Shown: positions 1 through 8,177 of the stretch, in pieces
Position numbering within the stretch: the first letter of the stretch is position 1
Layout: the number at the start of each line of letters is the position of its first letter
Assembly (NCBI GenBank): GCA_937981905.1
Contig: CALJMY010000242.1
Span: forward strand, 1 to 35,403
Reading direction: 5' to 3'
DNA length: 35,403 nt
Origin: an uncultured Enterobacterales bacterium
GTDB lineage: Bacteria; Pseudomonadota; Gammaproteobacteria; Enterobacterales; Psychrobiaceae
Program-made: the position numbers and the translations under genes
Notes under the pieces: model-generated
Databases searched by the model: none
Seen by the model: only the letters and a program-made list of their open reading frames with translations
Told to the model about the DNA's origin: nothing

Positions 1-1055
1 TAACGCCAATGTGCAGCAATGCCCATTTCAGCATCTTGATGCATTCGGTCTGTACGAATTTGAACTTCAATAGTACGATCTTCAGGACCAATAACGATAC
101 TATGAATAGACTGATAACCATTAGGTTTAGGATTAGCGACGTAATCAGAGAACTCACTAGGTACATGTTCCCAAATAGAATGAAGAATGCCTAATGCACC
201 ATAACAATCCTCTATTTCGTTAACCACTACTCTAATTGCACGAACGTCAAAGAGTTTGTCAAACGATAAACTCTTTTGGTCCATTTTTTTCCAAATAGAA
301 TAAATATGTTTAGGGCGGCCATAGACTTTGCCTTTAATGCCTTCTGTCATTAACCAAGCTTGGAATTGCCCAACGAATTTATCAATGTAGTTTTCACGTT
401 CTAATCTTTTTTGATCAAGCAAACTCGCAATACGTTTGTAAGTATTAGGATGTAGATACCTGAAGGAAATATCTTCTAATTCCCATTTAAGTTGTCCGAT
501 GCCTAAACGATTAGCTAATGGCGCATAAATGTCTGAAATTTCACGAGCCGCTAATACACGTGTTTCTTCGGTTTCGTTTTTTATTTCACGTAAATAGGCA
601 ACACGTTCAGCTAATTTAATTACAACAGCACGAACATCTTCAACCATGGCCATTAACATACGTCTTAAATTGTCGACTTGACCACCAGACAAACTACGTC
701 CTTGTCCGTGAAGTGTTTTGATTGCGGCCATTTCTGACACGTTTTTGAGTAATGCTAGGACTTTTTGTGAAGATATTTCGGTAATGAAGTCGTCATTTAA
801 TAATGACTGTTGATACCACGGGTAAATAAGAGCAGCGCGAAGCGTGTCGATATCCATGTGCATATCTTGTAATATTTCAGCCATTTCGCGAGCTTTCGCT
901 AATAGTGGAATATTGTCGTGCTCAATAGCTAACGCCTCAACGGTTAAGTAGAGTGCTTTAAATTGTTTGATTTGTTGTTTTTCTAGGCCGAATTTAGTCG
1001 CCCATAATTCCAAATCAAATGACCCAATTAAATGACCTTCTCTAACCGCAACCAT
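1..1055 (-). CDS. relA: GTP pyrophosphokinase RelA, 3' end outside window
   Basis: Synthesises (p)ppGpp from ATP and GTP/GDP at stalled ribosomes (stringent response). The first 351 codons are present; the reading frame runs off the window start. The N-terminus MVAVREGHLI matches other RelA proteins. Residues about 30-190 form the HD-like domain, but the hydrolase His-Asp pair is absent (YPWYQQ around 79-84), so this is the synthetase-only RelA type and not SpoT. The synthetase domain follows: YGRPKHIYSIW (245-255), FDVRAIR (269-275), then DYVANPKPNGYQSIH (304-318). The RelA ExDD signature reads EFSD here (301-304). It lies 108 bases downstream of rlmD on the same strand. The start has AAGG about 8 bases upstream. 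The TGS, zinc-finger and ACT domains would lie outside the window. Confidence 0.97.
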   Translation of the reverse strand, partial: MVAVREGHLIGSFDLELWATKFGLEKQQIKQFKALYLTVEALAIEHDNIPLLAKAREMAEILQDMHMDIDTLRAALIYPWYQQSLLNDDFITEISSQKVLALLKNVSEMAAIKTLHGQGRSLSGGQVDNLRRMLMAMVEDVRAVVIKLAERVAYLREIKNETEETRVLAAREISDIYAPLANRLGIGQLKWELEDISFRYLHPNTYKRIASLLDQKRLERENYIDKFVGQFQAWLMTEGIKGKVYGRPKHIYSIWKKMDQKSLSFDKLFDVRAIRVVVNEIEDCYGALGILHSIWEHVPSEFSDYVANPKPNGYQSIHSIVIGPEDRTIEVQIRTDRMHQDAEMGIAAHWR

Positions 1056-1079
1056 TATTATACCTTATCTATAAATATG

Positions 1080-1142
1080 GCATTAATGCTATCAAGCTAT
1101 TGCAGATTCGCCAAGTAAAACAAGTAGTCATTTTATTTGGCG
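1080..1142. other. Dyads in the rlmD-relA gap
   Basis: Two symmetric elements lie upstream of relA. Arms at 1109-1120 and 1131-1142 (CGCCAAGTAAAA / TTTTATTTGGCG) pair except at one position and enclose a 10-base loop. GCATTAATGC at 1080-1089 is a perfect 10-base palindrome about 25 bases before the relA start. There is no T-run after the large dyad on the minus strand, so it is not a convincing terminator. It could be an operator or a leader structure. Function unknown. Confidence 0.35.
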
Positions 1143-1163
1143 TAGGTCATTTTTTGTATCAAA

Positions 1164-2534
1164 TTATAATAAACGTTTTTTCACACGTTTAACTTTTTTC
1201 GCTGCTTTAACAAATAAAGCCATTGATTCAACATGCGTTGTTTGTGGGAACATATCCATCGCACATATTTTTTCAAGACGATATCCTTGTTCAATAATCA
1301 CTTTGCTGTCTCGTTCAAGTGATGCTGGATCACAAGATACATAAACAATTTTAGACGGTTGTAGTTGTGACAACTGACGACAAATTTCAAGCGCGCCATC
1401 ACGAGCAGGATCAAGTAATATTTTATCTACTTTCTTACGTAGCTTGCTACCAAACCATTGTTGTTCACTAAGTGGTTCAGCTAAATTTGAATGATAAAAT
1501 TCTGCATTAGTGATGTTAGATAATTTAGCATTTTTAGTGGCTTGTTCTGCCATTGTTTTCACGCCTTCAACGCCAACGACTAATTGCGAACGTTTAGCAA
1601 TAGCAAGACTGAAGTTACCTACTCCACAAAATAAATCTAATACTTTGTCTGTTGATTGAAGATCAAGCCAGTCAATAGCACGAGTAACCATTTTGCTATT
1701 AACATCGCTATTAACTTGAATGAAGTTACCCGGCTCAAATTCAATGTTGTAACTATCCATTGGGTAAGAAAGTGTCACGCCATCATTAGGTAATACAGGC
1801 AGCACATCACCATCGTTATTTTCAATTAACGCAGATAATTTATGTGTTTTTGCAAACGTGTCTATTTGTTGTTTGTCTTCTTCACTTAATTTAACTAATG
1901 TTCTGAATAAGGCAACATTGTTAGTTGGCGTTGCTATAACTTCAACATGTCCAATCTTTTCACGGGCGTCTAGCGAATCAATTAACGTATAAAGTGGTGA
2001 AAATATAGACTCAAACGGTGTTGCTAATACGCGGCATTGCTTAATATTGATGATGTCGTTGCTGCTTTGCTGTCTAAAACCAACACGCAGTTCTTTATTT
2101 TTCTCAACGTTAACACCAATTCTAGCTCGGCGACGATAGCCCCAAGGCTTAGATTCAATAGCTTGTTGCCATTGTTCTTGCGAAGCAGCAAACGAAAAAC
2201 GATGTTTTAGTGCGTCTTCTTTAAAAGATAGCTGATCAGTGTTTGTCAGATATTGAACTTGGCAACCACCACACACATCAAAATGTTCACAATCGGGTGC
2301 AATTCTTAATTCACTTTTTTGCTCTACTGAACTTAGTTTTGCTTTTGCGTATGTTTTTTGCTCTTGAACAAGCTGAATCGTAACAGTTTCATTAGGTAAT
2401 GCACCTGGGACAAATACCACTTTATTGTCGATATGTGTAATTCCAGTAAGTGATTGGTCAAGTGATTCAATCACAACGTTTTGCTGTTTACGGATTTTTT
2501 TGACTTTCTTTGCTTCGCTGTAAAAATTTGCCAT
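1164..2534 (-). CDS. rlmD: 23S rRNA (uracil-1939) C5-methyltransferase RlmD
   Basis: SAM-dependent enzyme that makes m5U1939 in 23S rRNA. The 456 residues align along the whole length with E. coli RlmD (RumA), including the opening MANFYS (MAQFYS in E. coli). An N-terminal TRAM RNA-binding domain covers about 15-70. The four cysteines of the 4Fe-4S cluster are present: C82, C88 and C91 (CGGC) and C167. The methyltransferase core has the SAM loop VLDLFCGVGNF (298-308), KILLDPARDG (371-380), the nucleophile C401 in YVSCDPASLERD, and the catalytic base E436 in THVESMALF. It is divergent from barA and upstream of relA, as in enterobacteria. The C-terminus is unusually Lys/Arg-rich (KKVKRVKKRLL). 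No strong ribosome binding site precedes the ATG. Confidence 0.97.
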   Translation of the reverse strand: MANFYSEAKKVKKIRKQQNVVIESLDQSLTGITHIDNKVVFVPGALPNETVTIQLVQEQKTYAKAKLSSVEQKSELRIAPDCEHFDVCGGCQVQYLTNTDQLSFKEDALKHRFSFAASQEQWQQAIESKPWGYRRRARIGVNVEKNKELRVGFRQQSSNDIINIKQCRVLATPFESIFSPLYTLIDSLDAREKIGHVEVIATPTNNVALFRTLVKLSEEDKQQIDTFAKTHKLSALIENNDGDVLPVLPNDGVTLSYPMDSYNIEFEPGNFIQVNSDVNSKMVTRAIDWLDLQSTDKVLDLFCGVGNFSLAIAKRSQLVVGVEGVKTMAEQATKNAKLSNITNAEFYHSNLAEPLSEQQWFGSKLRKKVDKILLDPARDGALEICRQLSQLQPSKIVYVSCDPASLERDSKVIIEQGYRLEKICAMDMFPQTTHVESMALFVKAAKKVKRVKKRLL

Positions 2535-2583
2535 AGGATAAAATACTTATAAAAAAATTGTTATTACATTAATTAAATCGTGG

Positions 2584-2592
2584 TGTTATGAT
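2584..2592 (+). promoter_or_regulatory. Possible extended -10 promoter for barA
   Basis: TGT followed by TATGAT (2587-2592) gives an extended -10 element 62 bases before the barA start, in the divergent rlmD/barA gap. No good -35 hexamer sits at the expected distance. Inference from motif only. Confidence 0.3.
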
Positions 2593-2654
2593 TATTACCT
2601 AAATAAGATTGCATATCTTCATAACAAAGCATTGACAAGGCTTCATCCTTAAAC

Positions 2655-5435
2655 ATGAAACAGACTGCCAATTATAGCCTAAGAACTTGGGTCTTTACGG
2701 TTACCCTAGCCCCCACAATTTTAGTGAGTTTATTACTTGGTGGTTTTTATACGTTCAGTTTATTTAACGAATTAGAATCTACGTTAGAAAAACAAGGCAA
2801 AAATATCATTATACCGCTTGTTATAGCGGCTGAACAAAACCTTCAAGATAATAACCGTGCGTTATTAAAAAGCCTTGTTGATAGAATGCATCGTTCACAC
2901 TCTCCGTTAATTAATTCAATTGCTGTTTACAATAAACATAATCAGTTATTTGTAACGAGTAATTATCAACGAATGATAGGTGATTTTAGCGATTCTAATG
3001 CTAGAAATATTCCTGAAAAACTCACCATAAAAAATAGTGGTGAGCATGTTATCATCACTAGTCCGATCACAATAGAAATATTACAAACAACCTCTGATTT
3101 AAAACAAGAAGAAGTCATTGGTTACGTGATGATGCAGTTAAATAGTCACAATACACTTCTCAAGCAACATCGTGTTGCCATTACTACCTTCATCATTATC
3201 TTATTGGGCATTCAATTAAATCTATTTTTTACGTTTCGTTTAATAAATAACGTCACAAGGCCTATTAGTGAAATGGTACAGGCTATTTCTCAAATTCGTG
3301 ATGGTAAATTAGACACTCGCCTAGAAGGTAATTTAATTGGTGAATTAGACACTTTAAAATGTGGTATTAATGCTATTGCAGAATCTCTCAAAGAATATCA
3401 TGAGAAAATGCAACACAATATCGACACCGCAACCAGTGAATTAATGGAGACGATGGAACAAATTGAGATTAAGAATGTTGAATTAGATATTGCGAATAAA
3501 AAAGCCCAAGAAGGTAGCCGTATCAAGTCTGAATTTTTAGCCAATATGTCCCATGAACTTCGTACACCACTTAATGGTGTTATTGGCCTTACCCAGCAAT
3601 TGTTAAAAACACAGTTGTTACCAAATCAAATTGATTATTTAGAAACAATTGAGAAATCGGCTCAAGGGTTATTTAATATCATCAAAGATATTTTAGATTT
3701 TTCTAAATTAGAAGCCGGTAAACTTCACCTTGATACTATGCCATTTAGTTTACGTGACACGATTGATGATGTAACTGATATTTTAGCCAGTTCTGCGCAT
3801 GATAAAAAGTTAGATTTCTTAGTTAACATCTCCCCTTCGACTGTTGATAATGTGATTGGTGATAATCAACGTGTTCAACAGATCATTACAAATTTGATTG
3901 GTAATTCAATTAAATTTACAACCAAAGGCCATGTAACTCTTAATATCTATTCAAAATTGATTAAAGATAAAAAACATCAATTAATTTTTGATGTAATCGA
4001 TTCTGGCATTGGTATACAACGTGAACAACTCCCTCGATTATTTAATGCGTTTGCACAAGCTGATTCAAGTATTGGTCGTAAATATGGTGGCAGTGGCTTA
4101 GGGTTAATCATTACTAAGCGTCTTATTGAAGAAATGGGTGGCACAATTACTTGTGCTAGTGAACCGGGTATTGGCTCGCAATTTTCTTGTAATATTATTG
4201 TCGAAGAAAGTAACGCTACCCCGCATTATTATGTGAATGCACATTTAAATAAGAAGATTAAATTATATTGTGAATCTATCCAGCATACTGGCATCCTCAA
4301 TGAACAAATAAATTATTGGCAAGGCAATATAGATAATTTTAATGACTTACAAGAATGGCGCAATTCAGCCGATAATAATATTGCTTATGACTGTGCAATT
4401 ATTCATTACGCTGGCCCTTATGAGAATTTAATTGCTTTAGAGGATTTAATTAAGGCCAGTAATCACATTGATAATATCATTGTATATATTGATACAAATG
4501 ATTTAACAATTCATCAAAAAATTATTGCGCTAGGTGTTACTTATTGCCATATCAACCCTATTAGCTGTCGTCGATTATTTAATAGTATTCAAAAAAATGA
4601 TACTTACGGCACGCGTATTATGCCAAAGAAGATTAGAGAAACAGTTAGGTATCCTCAAAAACGTGCATTGCTAGTTGATGATAATGAAGCAAACTTAAAA
4701 CTCATTAGCACGATGTTAAATGACAAAGTTGGTGCATTAGTTCAAGTAACTAATGGCGAAGAAGCTGTTGAAGCTTGTTCAATACAAAAGTTTGATATCA
4801 TTTTCATGGATATACAAATGCCTGTTCTTGATGGATTGCAAGCCACTGCAATTATTAGAAAGCATGGTATGAACCAATTAGTACCTATTGTTGCTACAAC
4901 GGCCCATGCTTTAGAAGAAGAAAAACAAATCTGGTTAAATCAAGGAATGGATGACTTCTTAACTAAACCACTACAAGAAGATGCCATTGAAAACATTTTA
5001 AAACATTGGTTAGAGTCTAGTCATGTCAAAGGACATATAGTATCTGAAACTGATATCGAGGAAGTGTTAAACAATCCTCATGTGTCTTGGAGATACTCGT
5101 TGGACCAAGCTATGGGTAAGAAAGACCTCGCTCTTGAAATGTTACAAATGCTTCTTTCTAGCATTCCTTCAACCATTATTAGTATAGAAACAACGTTAAG
5201 TAACCAAGACAATAAAGAATTGTTGCGAGTTATTCATAAACTACATGGTGCATGCTGTTATACTGGCGTTCCGCAGTTAAAAGAACTAGCACATTCAGTT
5301 GAAACGGCGTTGAAAAAACAAGTTAAACTGGTTGATATAGAACCAGAACTATTAGAAATAATTGATGAATTACAATTAGTAGCCACGATTGGCGCTACCT
5401 TATTAAAAAATGAAAGTGACCCTATTAATGACTAA
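2655..5435 (+). CDS. barA: Hybrid sensor histidine kinase BarA (GacS family)
   Basis: Tripartite sensor kinase that, in known members, phosphorylates the response regulator UvrY/GacA and so drives CsrB-type RNA synthesis. The 926 residues show: a membrane segment at about 12-35, a periplasmic part to about 170, a second membrane segment at 175-195, HAMP at about 195-250, coiled linker, and HisKA with H300 in SHELRTPLNGV. The ATPase follows with N box (405-422), DSGIGI (449-454) and GGSGLGL (478-484). A degenerate receiver-like stretch covers about 530-650, a true receiver follows 668-785 with D719 (MDIQMP), and an Hpt domain has H861 in HKLHG. The E. coli protein is almost the same length and carries its Hpt histidine at the same number. 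A DUF416 gene overlaps its stop. A csrB-like RNA with a UvrY-type box is found at about 28.2-28.8 kb. Confidence 0.96.
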   Translation: MKQTANYSLRTWVFTVTLAPTILVSLLLGGFYTFSLFNELESTLEKQGKNIIIPLVIAAEQNLQDNNRALLKSLVDRMHRSHSPLINSIAVYNKHNQLFVTSNYQRMIGDFSDSNARNIPEKLTIKNSGEHVIITSPITIEILQTTSDLKQEEVIGYVMMQLNSHNTLLKQHRVAITTFIIILLGIQLNLFFTFRLINNVTRPISEMVQAISQIRDGKLDTRLEGNLIGELDTLKCGINAIAESLKEYHEKMQHNIDTATSELMETMEQIEIKNVELDIANKKAQEGSRIKSEFLANMSHELRTPLNGVIGLTQQLLKTQLLPNQIDYLETIEKSAQGLFNIIKDILDFSKLEAGKLHLDTMPFSLRDTIDDVTDILASSAHDKKLDFLVNISPSTVDNVIGDNQRVQQIITNLIGNSIKFTTKGHVTLNIYSKLIKDKKHQLIFDVIDSGIGIQREQLPRLFNAFAQADSSIGRKYGGSGLGLIITKRLIEEMGGTITCASEPGIGSQFSCNIIVEESNATPHYYVNAHLNKKIKLYCESIQHTGILNEQINYWQGNIDNFNDLQEWRNSADNNIAYDCAIIHYAGPYENLIALEDLIKASNHIDNIIVYIDTNDLTIHQKIIALGVTYCHINPISCRRLFNSIQKNDTYGTRIMPKKIRETVRYPQKRALLVDDNEANLKLISTMLNDKVGALVQVTNGEEAVEACSIQKFDIIFMDIQMPVLDGLQATAIIRKHGMNQLVPIVATTAHALEEEKQIWLNQGMDDFLTKPLQEDAIENILKHWLESSHVKGHIVSETDIEEVLNNPHVSWRYSLDQAMGKKDLALEMLQMLLSSIPSTIISIETTLSNQDNKELLRVIHKLHGACCYTGVPQLKELAHSVETALKKQVKLVDIEPELLEIIDELQLVATIGATLLKNESDPIND

Positions 5436-6009
5436 AAAATTAGGATTTTTTACCCGTATTAAAGAACTTAGCTTCGAGCAACAATTAGTATTTGCTAATG
5501 TTTTAAGCGAACGTATGCTGCCTAATTATCAATTATTTAGTGAAAGCACTGAATTTGGTAACGTGAAAGTGTTAAGTACAATTGTTGATCTTATTTGGCA
5601 AAAATTGGCAAAACAATCGGTAAAGTTAAATCTTGAAGTACAACAAAACAAACTACTAGATGAAACTCCTGAGCTAGCAGATTATGAAAGCTTTGGCGTT
5701 GTTGCTGCTATCGATTGTGCTATGTCCATTAATACAATGATTGTTGCTATGGAACAAAAAATGGATGAAGACTTGATTAATATTAGTAAGTTATCAAGCT
5801 CAACTGTTGCAAGCTACATAAGTGCTGTAGAAGGCGATATTAGCGACGAAGACACCTTTAGCCATGAAATGATGCTCGAAGAAAAAGAGCTTCAAGAATA
5901 TCTATTAGGTCGTATTGAAGAGAACCCAAAACTAACGCCTCCATTCTTAAAAGAATTACGTGCAGAGTTTAATAATTTTGGAGTTAGTAATATTGGTATT
6001 GAGCGTTAA
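5428..6009 (+). CDS. DUF416 (YjaG-like) protein
   Basis: A soluble, largely helical protein of 193 residues, recognisable as a DUF416/YjaG family member by SERMLPNYQLF near the N-terminus, DLIWQKL, the FGVVAAIDCA segment and the C-terminal GVSNIGIE. The biochemical function of the family is unknown to me. I chose the ATG at 5428, which overlaps the barA stop (5433-5435). AAGTGA stands about 9 bases before it, while the in-frame ATG at 5410 has no ribosome binding site. The overlap implies co-translation with barA, although in other gammaproteobacteria yjaG usually lies elsewhere (recollection). A strong terminator follows. Confidence 0.85.
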   Translation: MTKKLGFFTRIKELSFEQQLVFANVLSERMLPNYQLFSESTEFGNVKVLSTIVDLIWQKLAKQSVKLNLEVQQNKLLDETPELADYESFGVVAAIDCAMSINTMIVAMEQKMDEDLINISKLSSSTVASYISAVEGDISDEDTFSHEMMLEEKELQEYLLGRIEENPKLTPPFLKELRAEFNNFGVSNIGIER

Positions 6010-6034
6010 TACTCATTTATATTACGTTGATAAT

Positions 6035-6070
6035 AAAAAAGCCGTATCAATAAACTGATACGGCTTTTTT
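6035..6070. terminator. Bidirectional intrinsic terminator
   Basis: Perfect 9-bp stem GCCGTATCA (6041-6049) / TGATACGGC (6056-6064), flanked by six A before and six T after. It therefore works as a U-tailed hairpin on both strands. It ends the barA-DUF416 transcript and the converging efpL transcript. Confidence 0.93.
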
Positions 6071-6125
6071 GATCTGGACTACCAGCAATCAATCGTTAAT
6101 TAATGACTAATCACTAAGCAATAGC

Positions 6126-6698
6126 TTATGAATCTGCTCGGCACATGAATTTCTTGTCAGCAACGTGGATTTTAATTTTTTCACCTGCCGCAATATACTC
6201 AGGTACTTGAACAACTAAACCAGTTTCAAAGTTAGCAGGCTTAGTACGGGCACTTGCTGATGCACCTTTAATAGATGGTGATGTTTCGCTGATGGTTAAT
6301 TCAACCCATTGTGGTAAATCGATACCAACACCTTGGCCATTAATATCTAATAATTGCAGGCCTTGCGTATCTTCAGTGATAAATAATAATTCATCTTCGA
6401 TATCATCTTTGTTGAACGTAAACTGGCTGTAGTCTTCGTTGTCCATGAAAACATACTCGTCGCCATCGATGTAAGAAAAACTAACCGTACGGATGCTAAG
6501 TTCTAATTCTTGTAGCTTTTCATCACCTTTGAAACGCTGTTCAACTTTAGCGCCAGATTCAATATCTTTAAAACGCATTTTATAAAGCGTTGCTGCGCCA
6601 CGTGCACTTGGATTTTGTACAAAAATATCTTTTACTAATAATTTTTTGCCGTCTAGCTCAACAGCCATACCGCGCTTAATTTCATTTGCGTTAGTCAT
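6126..6698 (-). CDS. efpL: Elongation factor P-like protein EfpL (YeiP)
   Basis: Paralogue of translation factor EF-P, which relieves ribosome stalling at difficult peptide bonds such as polyproline. The 190 residues align end to end with E. coli YeiP: ANEIKRGM at the start, [19 protein letters not shown] in domain I, the OB domain with [17 protein letters not shown], and [14 protein letters not shown] and LVVQVPEYI in the C-terminal domain. The tip of the domain I loop carries R33 in place of the lysine that is modified in canonical EF-P, which separates this subfamily from Efp. AAGGA precedes the ATG. The gene starts 17 bases after the stop of a sodium symporter gene, so the two are probably co-transcribed. 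Confidence 0.95.
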   Translation of the reverse strand: MTNANEIKRGMAVELDGKKLLVKDIFVQNPSARGAATLYKMRFKDIESGAKVEQRFKGDEKLQELELSIRTVSFSYIDGDEYVFMDNEDYSQFTFNKDDIEDELLFITEDTQGLQLLDINGQGVGIDLPQWVELTISETSPSIKGASASARTKPANFETGLVVQVPEYIAAGEKIKIHVADKKFMCRADS

Positions 6699-6715
6699 TC
6701 TAATTCCTTGTCATG

Positions 6716-8056
6716 CTATAACGCATGAATAAACATAATAATAATAAATAATGGACAAACAAATTTGACATACCATGGCCAAATTTTCCAAAAGAAGCTA
6801 TTTTCAGCGTCTTCAAATCCTTTTTTAATTTCTTGTAAAGCATTGTTGCGCTGCCACACCCATCCTGCGTATACGCAGAAAAATAATCCTAATAAAGGCT
6901 GGCTATATTTTGTTGTTATTGCGATAACCAACCCAAATAACCAGTCAAAATTAAACACAATTATTAAGCTTAATAACGTGATTAAACCACCAATAACCCA
7001 ACTTGTTATGTGACGTTTTTTATCATGTGCTTCTACAACATAAGCAACTGGCACTTCTAATAATGAAATTGAAGACGTTAACGCCGCTAATGACATCAAT
7101 AAGAAAAATAATAAAGCGACAATTGGACCAGCACTGCCCATTTGTTCAAAGAGCGCAGGTAATATTTGAAAAATTAAGGTATCACTACTCAGTAGCGCAC
7201 CTTCAGCATCAAATATTTCAACACCAAAATGAGACGCTATATACATTGATGGAATAATTAATAAACCAGCAATAAATGCTAAACCAACATCTAATAATGT
7301 TACCCATGCGCCAGCTTTAACAATATTTTCATCACTAGAAAGGTATGAGCCATAAATAAGCATACAACCAACACCTAGTGATAGTGAGAAGAACGCTTGC
7401 CCCATTGCGCTAATAATTAACTGACTATTAAAAATTTGCGAAAAGTCAGGTTTTAAATAGTGTTCCAACCCAACTAATGCATTAGGTAACGTTAACATGT
7501 AAGCAATAAGTGCAATCAAAATTACTATCAAGGCTGGCATCATACGTTTAGACCAACGTTCAATACCGTTACTAATACCTTGGCTAATAATAATAATAGT
7601 CAGCACCATGAAGAAGAACGTGAATGCAACATTACGACTTAATGAAAATGTCGTTAACCATTTTTCAGCTTCATTAAAACCTAAAAATTGCGTTACTGGT
7701 GCAATTGCAAATGCAATCAGCCAACCAGCAATAATAGCGTAAAAACTTAAAATAACAGCAACAGTCACCAAACCAGCAATACCAACAATACGCCCTCCAA
7801 CTTTAAGTTGAGGTTTGTCAGTTAACATTGGCAGTGCGGTTACCGCATTAGCTCTTGCGCTTCTACCAATAATTAGTTCTGCCATTAATGCCGGATAGGC
7901 TAAGCAAAAGGCTAATAAAAGATAAACAAGGACAAATGCCCCGCCGCCGTTACTCGCTACTTGCGTAGGAAACCCCCAAACATTACCAAGACCAACAGCA
8001 GCACCAGCAGCAGCCATAATAAAACCGGCTTTAGAATTAAACTGACCTCGTTGCAT
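6716..8056 (-). CDS. Sodium-dependent transporter, NSS (SNF) family
   Basis: Probable Na+-coupled symporter for an amino acid or related compound in the inner membrane (LeuT fold, TC 2.A.22). The 446 residues begin with the family signature: a short cytoplasmic start, then GFIMAAAGAAVGLGNVWGFP in the unwound first helix with its Na+/substrate site, followed by NGGGAFVLVYLL. About 11 membrane helices can be traced, in line with the 11-helix bacterial subgroup. The usual WRFP reads WGFP, so the arginine of the extracellular gate is missing, as in some bacterial members. The substrate cannot be read from sequence. GGGAGAA forms a strong ribosome binding site. efpL follows after 17 bases. Confidence 0.9.
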   Translation of the reverse strand: MQRGQFNSKAGFIMAAAGAAVGLGNVWGFPTQVASNGGGAFVLVYLLLAFCLAYPALMAELIIGRSARANAVTALPMLTDKPQLKVGGRIVGIAGLVTVAVILSFYAIIAGWLIAFAIAPVTQFLGFNEAEKWLTTFSLSRNVAFTFFFMVLTIIIISQGISNGIERWSKRMMPALIVILIALIAYMLTLPNALVGLEHYLKPDFSQIFNSQLIISAMGQAFFSLSLGVGCMLIYGSYLSSDENIVKAGAWVTLLDVGLAFIAGLLIIPSMYIASHFGVEIFDAEGALLSSDTLIFQILPALFEQMGSAGPIVALLFFLLMSLAALTSSISLLEVPVAYVVEAHDKKRHITSWVIGGLITLLSLIIVFNFDWLFGLVIAITTKYSQPLLGLFFCVYAGWVWQRNNALQEIKKGFEDAENSFFWKIWPWYVKFVCPLFIIIMFIHAL

Positions 8057-8095
8057 GGCATTCTCCCTGATTACACTTTTTCAAATTTCATATAG

Positions 8096-8121
8096 AAAAA
8101 AGGCGACATACGCCGCCTTTT
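8096..8121 (-). terminator. Terminator of ppiD
   Basis: AAAAGGCG (8098-8105) pairs with CGCCTTTT (8114-8121) around an 8-base loop. On the minus strand the stem is followed by a run of T. It sits about 57 bases past the ppiD stop and upstream of the symporter gene. Confidence 0.85.
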
Positions 8122-8177
8122 ATTGAGTAAATACTTAAGCCTCAATAATTAATTATTTAAGACTTAAAAATCACTAC

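Noticed and set aside
9-194. Open frame on the plus strand opposite relA
   Set aside because: It is the antisense of the strongly conserved RelA synthetase region; no ribosome binding site and no protein-like composition.
6765-7257. Two plus-strand frames opposite the symporter gene
   Set aside because: They lie wholly inside a well-supported membrane protein gene and read as low-complexity antisense of hydrophobic codons.
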